Assembly (NCBI RefSeq): GCF_904848585.1
Contig: NZ_CAJHCR010000002.1
Span: forward strand, 372,001 to 436,000
From: Paraburkholderia kirstenboschensis
GTDB taxonomy: Bacteria; Pseudomonadota; Gammaproteobacteria; Burkholderiales; Burkholderiaceae
Direction: 5' to 3'
Length of the DNA: 64,000 nt
Part shown: positions 32,101 through 40,896 of the stretch, piece after piece
Layout: each line of letters begins with the position of its first letter
Numbering within the stretch: the stretch's first letter is position 1
Translations under genes and position numbers: made by a program
The notes under the pieces: generated by a model
The model's database searches: none
Told to the model about the DNA's origin: nothing
Seen by the model: the letters and a program-made list of their open reading frames with translations, nothing else

Positions 32101-32897
32101 GGCTTGTGCGTGGTTCTGCTCAACCGGTCTTGCGCCTGTTCGAGAAGCGCCATGATCGCATCGCGCTCCGCATGCCACAGTTCGCATGCAGTGTCGAAAC
32201 CGGCTCGCGGATCGGTGCTCGCTTCGGCGTCCATCATGCCCCAGCGCAGTTGCGCCAACGGCTTTTTGAGGCGTCGCGCAAGTTGTTCGTCGAGCGATGC
32301 CGGGCCGGCTCGCTTTGCCACCAGCCAGGTCGCGAACGCCGGATGCGCATGCGCGACAGGCTCGACCTGCTCGCGCCAGAAATCGGCAGCCATTTCGAAG
32401 CGCAAGGCGGCGTCGTCGGCTTCCATCTCGAACGCGAACGGCATTGCGGCAGCGAACGGCGCTTCCTGCAACGCCCGTTGGCAAAACGCGTGGATTGTGT
32501 GGATCGCCGCCTGATCGAACGTGCGCAGCGCCCGGCGCACCACCTTCAACGCAGCTTCGCGGTCAATGCCACGCTCCGGCGCGAGCGTCGTTTCGAAGAG
32601 GCGGCGAATGAACGGATCGCCGCCGTCGTCGTCCACCTCGATCGCGCGGTGCAACTCGGCAAGCCGCCCTCGAATGCGCTCGTGCAATTCAGCGGTCGCG
32701 GCCTTCGTAAAGGTCACGACGAGAATCTGGTCAGCGTTCAGATTTTTCTCGAGCAGCAACCTCACGTAGAGCGCGCAGATGTTCCAGGTCTTGCCCGTAC
32801 CCGCCGACGCCTCTATCTGATTGACGCCGTCGAGCGAACACGCAAATACATCGAGCTCTTCAGCGAGGAGCGCATGACGATGCAGCGCGCCGCTCAT
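29196..32897 (-). CDS. recB: Exodeoxyribonuclease V beta subunit RecB
   Basis: 3'-5' helicase and nuclease subunit, 1233 residues. Walker A ASAGTGKT is at 30-37, the UvrD-type motif II is DEFQDTDPLQ, and motif VI-like ERARLVYVALTRA is present. The C-terminal nuclease domain keeps its signature: GFIDMIVEHDGRFWIVDWKSN, with the metal-binding Asp and the Lys of the DWK box, so nuclease activity is expected. It overlaps recC by 4 bp upstream and recD by 4 bp downstream. Confidence 0.95.
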   Translation of the reverse strand: MSGALHRHALLAEELDVFACSLDGVNQIEASAGTGKTWNICALYVRLLLEKNLNADQILVVTFTKAATAELHERIRGRLAELHRAIEVDDDGGDPFIRRLFETTLAPERGIDREAALKVVRRALRTFDQAAIHTIHAFCQRALQEAPFAAAMPFAFEMEADDAALRFEMAADFWREQVEPVAHAHPAFATWLVAKRAGPASLDEQLARRLKKPLAQLRWGMMDAEASTDPRAGFDTACELWHAERDAIMALLEQAQDRLSRTTHKPDHVSAAIAAWTEYFAQGDCHAPPPRAALKLTASALKKATKVKFEPPEHAFFEHAEALAAAFVAAEAAQRARWLALMQTWLDYAPAELVARKRTRRVVSFDDLLSNLYRALAAHPWLADALRARYPAALIDEFQDTDPLQFAIFSRIFAPAGPLFLVGDPKQAIYSFRAADLHTYLAARASASARYTLAVNQRSTAPIVEACNRVFEANPQAFVLDGLDYQPVRAGERRRPPLSDPDAGAGDFHVWTLPQGESALTKREAQREASEACAAEIVRLLRGAREGTVTVGDAPLAPGNIAVLVQTHKQGSLIKRVLAAWGVGSVELAQASVFATLDAEQIERVLAAVDTPGDLRRLRAALATDWLGLDAAALWRLEQVADAPAVADDPAHAADAMGWVERFSRYRTLWHERGFAVMWRTLMRELRVAQRLVTAPDGERRLTNVNHLAELVQARAASQPGIAPTLRWLAAQRTQGGGEEAQLRLESDRNLVQIVTVHKSKGLEYAVVFCPFLNDGGLREPPSSGLPDAREYHDASGDAVLHYGCDDEEAERATRHAVREQAAERARLVYVALTRAVYRCYLVAGTYLSSRSTKESRRSVLNWLVAGGGYDFDGWLADPPDEAALSSRWQALAGGPIVLRALPKVERRTPLESMQESGADRRARSNRRPLRDQWRMASFSGLIVAGSKAEDAQPPVEEVRPDHDEIADALVATPVTVSAPALQAPSVAADDILAFPRGAAAGECLHRMFELADFSDPQSWPDAIRTALHERPAPASPELAPRLPAMMHKLLADVVTTELVPGMTLARLDPRRRLNELEFLYAAPSLDFAALRELLVAHGYPDVALEPGVLRGFVKGFIDMIVEHDGRFWIVDWKSNHLGDTEQDYAAAPVEAAMASHAYHLQALLYTVALHRYLKTRVRDYSYETHIGGYLYLFVRGVRPHWRDAGAQAGVHVRRPAFELVALLDAAMIGGAA

Positions 32898-35800
32898 GAC
32901 ACGCTCCGCAGATGCTGCAGCAACGGCTTGAAAACGATCGAAGCGAGACTGCCGAACGGTTCGTCGAGGGTAAGCGGCGTACCTCGCAGCGCGATGCGCA
33001 ATGCGGGGTCGTCGGACTCGCCGCGCACGCGGTCGTTGATCCATACGCCCTGGGCCGCCGAATCGCTTTCGCTCACCTTCGCCCAGGCGCTCTTCGGGAA
33101 AAAACGCAGTGGCAGCCTGCGCCCTGCCTTGAACAGCGCGGCGAGCGGCGCGAGTTCGTCGAGCGGGGCAGCGACGGGCGCGAGCTCGAAGCTCTCCCCG
33201 CTGCCGTGCCAGACAGTGCGACGCGGACCGTCGGGCCGTGCTGCGCAATAGGCGAGATGCGCGAGCCATGCAGAAAGATAGTCGCGCGCGGTAGGTTTGG
33301 CGTAGCGAAAAATCACTTGTCCGGTTTCAGTCAGCAGATTCAACGTGCCGTGCAGTTGCAGCGGCGTCAGCGCGGCCTCGCGAAGCTGCGCGTCATGAGC
33401 GCCGAATAGCGCGCCTGCAATGTCCGCGTTATCCGGCCAGTGCGGCGCGATGTCGAGCACGAACGGCAAGCGTTCGACTCCCGATGCCACCTCACGGCGC
33501 ACACTGTCGGCGAGCTGGCGCAACGCGCCCAGTTCTCGCGCGCGCCATACGGCGCCGGTCGCGCCGCCGGGCAACTCGGGACTCGCCTCGGCAACGCGCC
33601 GTACGCGGTCGAACATGAGATCGTCGTCTTCGATATCGGCATCGAGCAGCACGGGCAACAGACGCCCGGCCAATGCATCGCGTCCGGTGTAATCGAGTTC
33701 GAACGGCTCGGTGTCGAGCAATTCGCCTTGCGCATCCGACAACACAATGCCGAGGCGGTCGCGCAGCAGCGCGCGCGCCGGATGACGCCAGAAGCGCACG
33801 AATTCGTCGAATCCGACGGGCTCGGCATCTTCAGGGGGCAACGGTTGAACGAAGAATGGCGCGGCGGCTCGCTGTTGCGGCGCGGCGAGCAAAGTGGCGA
33901 GTTCCGCGCGATCGGCGTCGTAGGTAAACAGATCGGGCTGCGCGGTGAAGTACTCCGACGCAAATGCCTGCAGCGGGTGATCGACGATGAACGCGTGGCG
34001 CGCCTGCTCCACTTGCGCGGGACTCGCGCCCTCGCCCGCCGACACCTGCGCCAGATGGTCGAGCAGTTCGTCGACGAGAGCGGCCGGCGGCAACGGCGCA
34101 TTGTCGCGGATGCTGCGGCCGGTATACGCGATAAAGAGCCGGCTGCGCGCGGCGAGCAGCAGATCGAGAAAGAGATTGCGCTCGTCGTCGCGGCGCTGCC
34201 GGTCGCCGGCTTTGCCGAACGCGGCCATCAGATCGAATTCGTCGGCGCGGGCGAGGCTCGGCAACACGCCGTCGTCCATGCCGAGTAGACAGACAACGCG
34301 GTACGGCAAACCGCGCAAGCTCGTCAGCGACGAAAACGTCACACTGCCCCAGGGCACGCCGCCGCGCGCGGGGTCGTCGAGCGCTTCAGTGAGCGCGACG
34401 CGCACGACCGCCGCGGGCATCGCCACCTCGTGCGCGCCCGCCTGCATCGCGTCGCTCATCTTGTCGATCGCGTCGCGCACGGCGGCGAGCGACTCCGCGA
34501 ATTCCACGCCGCCGTCGAAACACTGCGCAAGTGTTTCGAGCAGCAATTGCGTCCATTCGGCCGGGGTCTGTTCCGTCGCGCAACGCACGGCGAAACCGTC
34601 TATGTCGTCGACGAAACGCGACAGACGGCCGAGCAACTCCGCGTCGGAACCGTCGGCGCCCTCGACGGGCAGCCACGCGTCGACTGGCTCGCCGCCCTCC
34701 GGCATCGCATAGCCGAGGTACAGACGGGTCAGCGCATCCGCGAACGTATGGCGTGCAACCGGCACGTGTTCGCCGCTCGGTTCCGTAGGCGATAGTCCGC
34801 GCCGCGCGCCGGCCGCCGCGAGCCATTCCTGCGCGGCTTCGAGCGAGCTCGCGTCGATGCCGTAACGCACGGCGACCGCGTCGACCCGCAGCCATTCGAT
34901 CAGGTCCGGCGCGCCGACGCTGCGCTCCGGCAAAGCCAGCCAGTCGAGCACGAGGCGCGCGACGGGATTGGCCTGCGAAGGCGGCAAGCCGGTGATCCGA
35001 TATGGCATGCGGCGCGTATCGCCAACGGGTGTAGTGCCGAAGACCGCGTCGATCAACGGACCGGCGGCGGCCAGATCGGATACGGCGACAAGCACGTCGG
35101 ACGGTTGCAGATCGTCGAATTCGTCGAACCAGCCGAGCAGACGGTCGTGCAGCACTTCGAGCTGCCGCGACAGGCTGTGACATACATGGACTTCAATGCC
35201 GCGCTCGTACGGCAATTCGTCGGCTTCGGTCTCCGAGCGCAGATCGAGGATGCCGTTCTGCACGGCGGCGAGCCAGCTCGGTTCCGGATTCTCAGAGAAG
35301 TCGCCGGTCTCGCCGGAAGCCGCGCTTTCGGTTAGCTCGTGCAGCATATGCAACTGCGCCTGAGTTTGACGGCCCCACTCCGCAAGCAGCGGATGACCGA
35401 CTTCCTGATAGTCGAGCTGGCCTGCCGCGTCGAGCGCCTGAACACGGCCTTCGCTCACCACGTCGAACCAGAATTCGCGGCACGGGTTCATGACGTAGAG
35501 ACGCACGTCGACCCAACGCGACAGCGCTCGCAGCAATGCGACGTGCAGCGGCGGCATGGTGGGCAGCGCGAAAACGCTCACCGCTTCCGGCCAGTTCGCT
35601 TTGGCGATGGCGTCGAGGTCGAGCGTGCCGATCTCATCGAGAAAACGGTATGCGGGCGGCAACGCGGCGGCGGGCGTTTGCGCATTGCCGGCAAGTTCGG
35701 TCAGCACAGCGCGCCACAACGCGGCTTGCCAGCGTTCGTCCTCGCGCGCCGCGTCGCTCGCGCCGACGAGGCGCGGGCCTCTATCGTCCACCCCGCCGTT

Positions 35801-36283
35801 CGCCGCGCCGTTGGCGAAAATCGAGCCGCCCTTCTGCCATTGCAGCAGCCATTCCGGACGATAGGTCAGATAGTGATCGAGCACGGTCGCCACACGCCGC
35901 GCCAGTTCGTAGCGCATGGACGGATCCGCGGCATCGAGATAGGTGCGAAGACGCGGCGAAGCGTTCCACGGCAGAGACTCGTCCGAATCGCCCAGCAGAC
36001 GATAGCAGCGCCACACGAGCCGGTCGGGCGCGAACGGCGAATGGCGCGGCACCTCGATCACGCCACCGATTTGCGCCCACAGCCACTGCGCGAGGTAGCC
36101 GAAGCTGACGTTCGCGCAGATGCCCTGGCGCGCGGCGATATCGAGCTCGAGCCGGCGCCGCACAGCGGCGCTCGGGACGATCACTGGCTGCGCGGTCCAG
36201 GCGTCGGACGGCGCTTGCGCGAGGTCATCGAGCAGCGCACCGACAAGCGTTTCATAGCGGTTCGAGTAGAAGAGCTGGAGCAT
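32894..36283 (-). CDS. recC: Exodeoxyribonuclease V gamma subunit RecC
   Basis: Chi-recognition subunit of RecBCD, 1129 residues. It starts MLQLFYSNRYETLVGALLDD, the family N-terminus, with the inactive helicase folds following (FGYLAQWLWAQIGGVIE; GLPYRVVCLLGMDDGVLP) and a C-terminal region ending near the recB overlap. First gene of the recC-recB-recD transcript. The ATG at 36283 was selected because the upstream 28 codons are not family-like. Promoter expected in 36284-36507, shared with the divergent FUSC gene. Confidence 0.95.
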   Translation of the reverse strand: MLQLFYSNRYETLVGALLDDLAQAPSDAWTAQPVIVPSAAVRRRLELDIAARQGICANVSFGYLAQWLWAQIGGVIEVPRHSPFAPDRLVWRCYRLLGDSDESLPWNASPRLRTYLDAADPSMRYELARRVATVLDHYLTYRPEWLLQWQKGGSIFANGAANGGVDDRGPRLVGASDAAREDERWQAALWRAVLTELAGNAQTPAAALPPAYRFLDEIGTLDLDAIAKANWPEAVSVFALPTMPPLHVALLRALSRWVDVRLYVMNPCREFWFDVVSEGRVQALDAAGQLDYQEVGHPLLAEWGRQTQAQLHMLHELTESAASGETGDFSENPEPSWLAAVQNGILDLRSETEADELPYERGIEVHVCHSLSRQLEVLHDRLLGWFDEFDDLQPSDVLVAVSDLAAAGPLIDAVFGTTPVGDTRRMPYRITGLPPSQANPVARLVLDWLALPERSVGAPDLIEWLRVDAVAVRYGIDASSLEAAQEWLAAAGARRGLSPTEPSGEHVPVARHTFADALTRLYLGYAMPEGGEPVDAWLPVEGADGSDAELLGRLSRFVDDIDGFAVRCATEQTPAEWTQLLLETLAQCFDGGVEFAESLAAVRDAIDKMSDAMQAGAHEVAMPAAVVRVALTEALDDPARGGVPWGSVTFSSLTSLRGLPYRVVCLLGMDDGVLPSLARADEFDLMAAFGKAGDRQRRDDERNLFLDLLLAARSRLFIAYTGRSIRDNAPLPPAALVDELLDHLAQVSAGEGASPAQVEQARHAFIVDHPLQAFASEYFTAQPDLFTYDADRAELATLLAAPQQRAAAPFFVQPLPPEDAEPVGFDEFVRFWRHPARALLRDRLGIVLSDAQGELLDTEPFELDYTGRDALAGRLLPVLLDADIEDDDLMFDRVRRVAEASPELPGGATGAVWRARELGALRQLADSVRREVASGVERLPFVLDIAPHWPDNADIAGALFGAHDAQLREAALTPLQLHGTLNLLTETGQVIFRYAKPTARDYLSAWLAHLAYCAARPDGPRRTVWHGSGESFELAPVAAPLDELAPLAALFKAGRRLPLRFFPKSAWAKVSESDSAAQGVWINDRVRGESDDPALRIALRGTPLTLDEPFGSLASIVFKPLLQHLRSVS

Positions 36284-36507
36284 GGATCCGGGACAAGGCG
36301 GTATGGCGTTGCCGTGTTCGCGACAAGCGCGCGAACCGCGGCAGACATTGAAGCGACAGCATAACAAAGCCGCTCGCCGCGCAGAACCTGGCCGAATGGA
36401 CGAGGTCAGATCAGATGCAAAATCAGTTAGACTCGTCGGCAGTTTTCGGGCTGTCCCGGGTTCGTGCCTTCAACCGCTTTTCGTCAGTGAATGGAATCAG
36501 GCAGTCG

Positions 36508-39009
36508 ATGCGCTATTCGGTTGAGATAAAAAAATTCCTCTATAGCCAGTACTTTTATGGCGGCCTGCGCATCGCGGTCGGCGTGTCCCTGCCGGCGATG
36601 CTGTGCCTGATCGTGTTCCATAACCGCGAACTGGGCTTCACGATTGCAACCGGCGCGCTCGGCGCCTGTGTCGTCGATATGCCGGGCCCACTGAAGTACA
36701 AGCACAACGAAATGCTGGCGTGCTCGGTAATCGGTTTTCTGTCCGCGCTCGCCACCGGTCTTGCCACCGTGAACCCGGTGGCGCTGTGGTGCACCGTGGT
36801 GCCGCTCACATTCGTGCTGTCTTTGATCGTGGTGTATGGCAACCGCTGGCCGCAGATCAGCTTTGCCACGCTGTTCATGATGATCATGACGCTGGAAGAG
36901 CATTTCACGCCGATGCAGGCGCTCGTCAACGCGTCGTGGATTCTGCTGGGCGGCCTCTGGTACACGTACTGGTCGACTGCCGTGAGCCGCTGGATGATGC
37001 ATCGCATCGAACAGCAGGCGTTGGCGGAAAGCGTCTTCGCCTGCGCCGATTATCTGCTCGCGCGTGCCGCCTTCTACGACCTCGGCAACGACCTGGACGA
37101 GTGTTATCGCAATCTCGTCGACAAGCAGATTGCCGCGGTGGAGCGGCAGGATGCGGCGCGCGACATCGTGCTGCGCAATCTGCCGAAGTTAAAGAGCGGC
37201 AAGCTCGAACCGCGCCGTGCAATGCTGTTCAATCTGTTCATCAATACGGTCGATCTGCACGAGTTGTTCGTCGGCGCGCATACGGACTATCCACTCGTTC
37301 GCAACACCTTCGGCGGCACCGACCTGCTGGTGTTCTACCGCGACCTGATTCGCAAGGCCGCGAGCGATCTCGAAGAGATAGGACTCGCTGTCCTGCAAAA
37401 CCATGCGCCGAGGGTGCGCGTCAACGTGAAGGCGGAGTTGCGTGCGATCGAGTTCGAAATCGAACTGATGCGCAAGCAGGAGTTGCCGGCGAAGAATCCA
37501 GAGGCGTATTCGGCGGTGTCGTCCACGTTCCGCCGCGTCTGGAGCGCCACGCGTCTGATCGACAAGATGCGCAAGAGTCTGTCGAGCGATCCGAGCGCGA
37601 CGGAAACTGAACTGCGCCTCGACCAGGCGCTGAACCGTTTCGTGTCGAGCCGCCGCGTGCCGTTCGGCCAGATCTTCTCGAACCTGACCATGGCCTCGCC
37701 GAGCTTTCGTCACGCGCTGCGCGTGACGATCGCGGTGGCGGTCGGCTTCTGGCTCGGCCGCCTGCTGCCGCTCACCAATGCATACTGGATCGTGATGACC
37801 ACCGTCATCATTCTGAAGCCAGGCTATTCGCTGACCAAACAGCGCAATGGGCAGCGGATTGTGGGAACGTTGATCGGCTGCACGGCGAGCATCGCGCTCA
37901 TGATTTTCGTGAAGGAGCCGCACATTCTGCTGGTGGTGATGTTCGCGTCGATGGTGATGAGCTACAGCCTGCTGCTGTTCAACTACACCGCGAGCGTGGT
38001 GTTTACTTCGTCGTATGTGCTGCTGATGTTCCACCTGCTCGCGCCGGGCAGCATGCGCATCATCGGTGAACGCGCGATCGACACGGTCGTGGGCTGCGCG
38101 ATCGCGATTGCCGCGAGCCACCTGTTCCCGTACTGGGAATATCGCCTGATGGGCAAGCTGGTCAACAACATGATCGGCGCCACGCGCCAGTATCTCGAAG
38201 CAAGCTGGTGGTGGAGCGGCAAGCCGGCCGCCGCCGCGGTCGCCACGGTGACAGAAGCCGGCGCGTGGGCGCCCGCCGCGGCAATGGCCGATCCGGCCAC
38301 CGAGTTCGGCAAGCCGGCGCTGGCAGTTGCGGGCCGCGCATTCGACAGCGCCGGTCAAGCCAGTTTGCAAACGGGCGATCCGGCCGGCACCAGCACTCAC
38401 GCAAACACAGGTGCGGGACCGAACGCGCCAGCCGGCTCGGGCGTTTCAACGCTCGGCAACGCGGCGGCAAAGCCCGTCGCGGGCGCATCGCCTGCGGCCG
38501 CGGCTGCCGCAACCGCACTCGATCGCGACTACCGTTATCGGCTCGCGCGCAAGAACGTCCACGTGGCGTTCGCGAATCTGGGACAGGCGTTCCAGCGCAT
38601 GATGCTCGAACCGAAATCGGCGCAAAAGTTCGTGCCCGAACTCAACGGCCTGCTCGTGCGCAGCCATGTGCTCGCTTCGCAGATTACGGCGGCCGCGCCG
38701 CTGCTGCGCACATCCGCGCAACAGGCCGACGGCGTGTCGCTACAACCGCTGCAACGGGCGTTGAGCCTCGTGCGTGACAATCTCACCGAGGCCGAGGCCG
38801 GCAGTCCGCCGCCCGCCGATCAGGGCGAGCAGATCAGGCAACTCACGCGCGAGCTCGACACGATGGTGGTGGAAGCGGAGAAATCGAAGGAATATTCGGC
38901 GGATGCAGTGCACGACATGAAGCTGCTCGTGCATCAATGCAAGCAGATGCTGGCGGCGGCGGCGTTGATTCGCAAGGATGCAAGTGTGATTCGCCTGCCC
39001 GATGAGTGA
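36508..39009 (+). CDS. FUSC-family (YccS/YhfK-like) inner-membrane protein
   Basis: 833 residues from the ATG at 36508; an in-frame ATG at 36415 would add 31 residues, and the start is uncertain. Two blocks of about six membrane helices (roughly 15-190 and 385-520) alternate with soluble helical regions, the standard FUSC/aromatic-acid-exporter-like layout. The block between the second membrane domain and the last helical domain (about 545-665) is a Gly/Ala/Pro-rich low-complexity linker. Such proteins are thought to export aromatic or toxic compounds; no adaptor gene (AaeA-type) lies next door, so the role is unclear. Confidence 0.85.
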   Translation: MRYSVEIKKFLYSQYFYGGLRIAVGVSLPAMLCLIVFHNRELGFTIATGALGACVVDMPGPLKYKHNEMLACSVIGFLSALATGLATVNPVALWCTVVPLTFVLSLIVVYGNRWPQISFATLFMMIMTLEEHFTPMQALVNASWILLGGLWYTYWSTAVSRWMMHRIEQQALAESVFACADYLLARAAFYDLGNDLDECYRNLVDKQIAAVERQDAARDIVLRNLPKLKSGKLEPRRAMLFNLFINTVDLHELFVGAHTDYPLVRNTFGGTDLLVFYRDLIRKAASDLEEIGLAVLQNHAPRVRVNVKAELRAIEFEIELMRKQELPAKNPEAYSAVSSTFRRVWSATRLIDKMRKSLSSDPSATETELRLDQALNRFVSSRRVPFGQIFSNLTMASPSFRHALRVTIAVAVGFWLGRLLPLTNAYWIVMTTVIILKPGYSLTKQRNGQRIVGTLIGCTASIALMIFVKEPHILLVVMFASMVMSYSLLLFNYTASVVFTSSYVLLMFHLLAPGSMRIIGERAIDTVVGCAIAIAASHLFPYWEYRLMGKLVNNMIGATRQYLEASWWWSGKPAAAAVATVTEAGAWAPAAAMADPATEFGKPALAVAGRAFDSAGQASLQTGDPAGTSTHANTGAGPNAPAGSGVSTLGNAAAKPVAGASPAAAAAATALDRDYRYRLARKNVHVAFANLGQAFQRMMLEPKSAQKFVPELNGLLVRSHVLASQITAAAPLLRTSAQQADGVSLQPLQRALSLVRDNLTEAEAGSPPPADQGEQIRQLTRELDTMVVEAEKSKEYSADAVHDMKLLVHQCKQMLAAAALIRKDASVIRLPDE

Positions 39010-39262
39010 CGTGGCGGACTGAAGTTCAACCAGGTTCGGGCCAGGTTCGACAATGGGTCCGACATCCGCCCGCATGGCTCGGACGACTCCTACGAGACGC
39101 GAACTGCCCGCTTGCGGGTCGGGTACGGCCGCGTCGAGGAAGCCGGATCGTTGTTCCGTTGTGGGACGACCGATGGGACTTCCTCTAGCCGAAGGGGTCC
39201 TTCTCGCGCGTCTCGCCCCGCGATAACTCGACCGGCGCTCATGCACGATGAGCGCCGTAACC

Positions 39263-39490
39263 TCACTGAGCGGTGCCGCTCGCGGGCTTCACAGCGGTGG
39301 CTGCCGCGCTCGTTGCAGTCGCTGCGGCCGCGCCCGATGAAATGGACACCGCCGGCGCGTTGTTGCTGTCGAACTCGCGCTTTTCCTTGATCGCGTTGTA
39401 GAACAGCGTGGCGATCACCAGCAGTACCGCGACCACGATGAATACGGCGATGCCCAACGTCGGATTTTTCTTGCGCGGCGGTTTGTTCAT
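39263..39490 (-). CDS. Small single-span membrane protein
   Basis: 75 residues. A basic start (MNKPPRKKNPT) precedes one membrane helix (LGIAVFIVVAVLLVIATLFY, about 12-31), then a Ser/Ala/Thr-rich tail that is probably periplasmic. Unrecognised. Confidence 0.6.
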   Translation of the reverse strand: MNKPPRKKNPTLGIAVFIVVAVLLVIATLFYNAIKEKREFDSNNAPAVSISSGAAAATATSAAATAVKPASGTAQ

Positions 39491-39650
39491 GAGACGGCTC
39501 GGACCGCGAGGCGAATCGCGGAAGATAGCGGAGAAGGCGGCATTCTACGCCGACCCACCTTGCACTCGCCTTGCAGCCGGCAGCGCTTAAAGGCTTAACG
39601 AGCCGGCTCGGCCTGTACGCGGCGAACGCGCATTTCGCCCAAGGCTCGCC

Positions 39651-40118
39651 TCACACGATTGCAGCAGGCCGCACCGGCAACGCCGTCGAATATTTGATCT
39701 GCTCCATCGCGAAACTCGAACTCACGTCGTACAGCGGCACCGCCGCGATCAACTGCTTGTACACGCGGTCGTAGTCGTCGATATCCGAGACCACCACGCG
39801 CAGCAGGTAGTCTGTTTCGCCGCTCATCCGGTACACCTCGACGACTTCGGGAATGTCCTGCACCGCCTGCGTGAAGCTTTGCGCCCACGCCTGCGTGTGC
39901 TGATTAGTGCGCACCGCGACGAATACCGTCGTGCCCACCCCAAGCTTGCGTGCATCGCACAGCGCCACTTGCGCGCGAATCACGCCGGTCTCCTTCAGCC
40001 GCTGCAGCCGCTTCCAGCAAGGCGTTTGCGACAGATTCACGCGCTGTGCCAGTTCGGCAATCGGCATGGTCGCGTCTTCCTGCAACAGCTCCAGCAACTT
40101 CCGGTCGATGATATCCAT
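39651..40118 (-). CDS. Lrp/AsnC-family transcriptional regulator
   Basis: 155 residues. N-terminal helix-turn-helix (MDIIDRKLLELLQEDATMPI, then AELAQRVNLSQTPCWKRLQRL) and C-terminal RAM/AsnC effector domain (VVEVYRMSGETDYLLRVVV). It diverges from the cysteine-dioxygenase-like gene, a linkage that suggests it controls that gene in response to an amino acid or sulfur signal (inference). A GTG two codons upstream is an alternative start. Confidence 0.9.
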   Translation of the reverse strand: MDIIDRKLLELLQEDATMPIAELAQRVNLSQTPCWKRLQRLKETGVIRAQVALCDARKLGVGTTVFVAVRTNQHTQAWAQSFTQAVQDIPEVVEVYRMSGETDYLLRVVVSDIDDYDRVYKQLIAAVPLYDVSSSFAMEQIKYSTALPVRPAAIV

Positions 40119-40256
40119 TCCCACCGTCTCGCCCCTTTAGGAAATTATTCTACTTTTCAAATTGCAAGGGGAATTATATGGAAACTCTTTCTCCGGGCAA
40201 AACGGTATAAATGTTCCAACCTAAAAACGTCGGCAAGCCATTGCCGTTCAACGACC

Positions 40257-40886
40257 TTGGACCACGACCTCCGTTCCCCCGCCCGCCTCCTCGATCAGTT
40301 CGCGCAGCCTCACGGGCACGACGCCTCGCGGCACGCCGGGCACCACGAGCCTCTCGCACGACTGTGCAACGCACTCGACGCGATGTTCGAAGCCTGTGCA
40401 AGTTTTCCGGAGCCTTCGCATTCCACTTTCTTCGCGCGCGGCATGCGAATCGCGCTCGCGCAAGCCGCGGCCGACCCCGCGCTGCTGAAGCCCGGGCAAC
40501 GGGAGGCATCGCTGGATAACTACCGTCGGCATCTGCTCGCCGCCGATCCGCAAGGCCGCTATGCAATTGCCGCACTTGTCTGGCTGCCGCATCAGGCGAG
40601 TCCGGTGCATGCGCATCACACGTGGTGTGGATACGCGGTGCTCGACGGCGCGTTGAACGAAACTGTTTTCGAATGGAACGGCTCTGAGGACTTCGCCATT
40701 GCAACGCGCTCACAGGCGCGCCCGCGCGGCGCGGTTTCGTTTGTGCGGGGCGGTCGGGGCAACATTCATCGGCTGGGCAATTGCAGCGATGCCCCCGCGG
40801 TGTCGTTGCACGTGTACGGTGTTCCGGGCGCGCGCATGGGAACGGATGTCAACGATGTGGTGCGCGTCGCGCCCGCGCTCGTCTAG
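40257..40886 (+). CDS. Cysteine-dioxygenase-like cupin
   Basis: 209 residues in the cupin/CDO-type fold. Metal-binding histidines are in PVHAHHTWCGYAVLDGALNE (HxH with a downstream acidic or gene-family position) and in the later NIHRLGN; VSLHVYGVPG is also typical of CDO. Likely oxidises a thiol substrate such as cysteine or mercaptopropionate; the exact substrate is not readable. The start is the in-frame TTG at 40257 because no ATG precedes the conserved core; the ribosome site is weak, so the start is uncertain. Divergent from an Lrp regulator and only 10 bp from the convergent MscS gene. Confidence 0.72.
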   Translation: MDHDLRSPARLLDQFAQPHGHDASRHAGHHEPLARLCNALDAMFEACASFPEPSHSTFFARGMRIALAQAAADPALLKPGQREASLDNYRRHLLAADPQGRYAIAALVWLPHQASPVHAHHTWCGYAVLDGALNETVFEWNGSEDFAIATRSQARPRGAVSFVRGGRGNIHRLGNCSDAPAVSLHVYGVPGARMGTDVNDVVRVAPALV

Positions 40887-40896
40887 CGCCTGACAA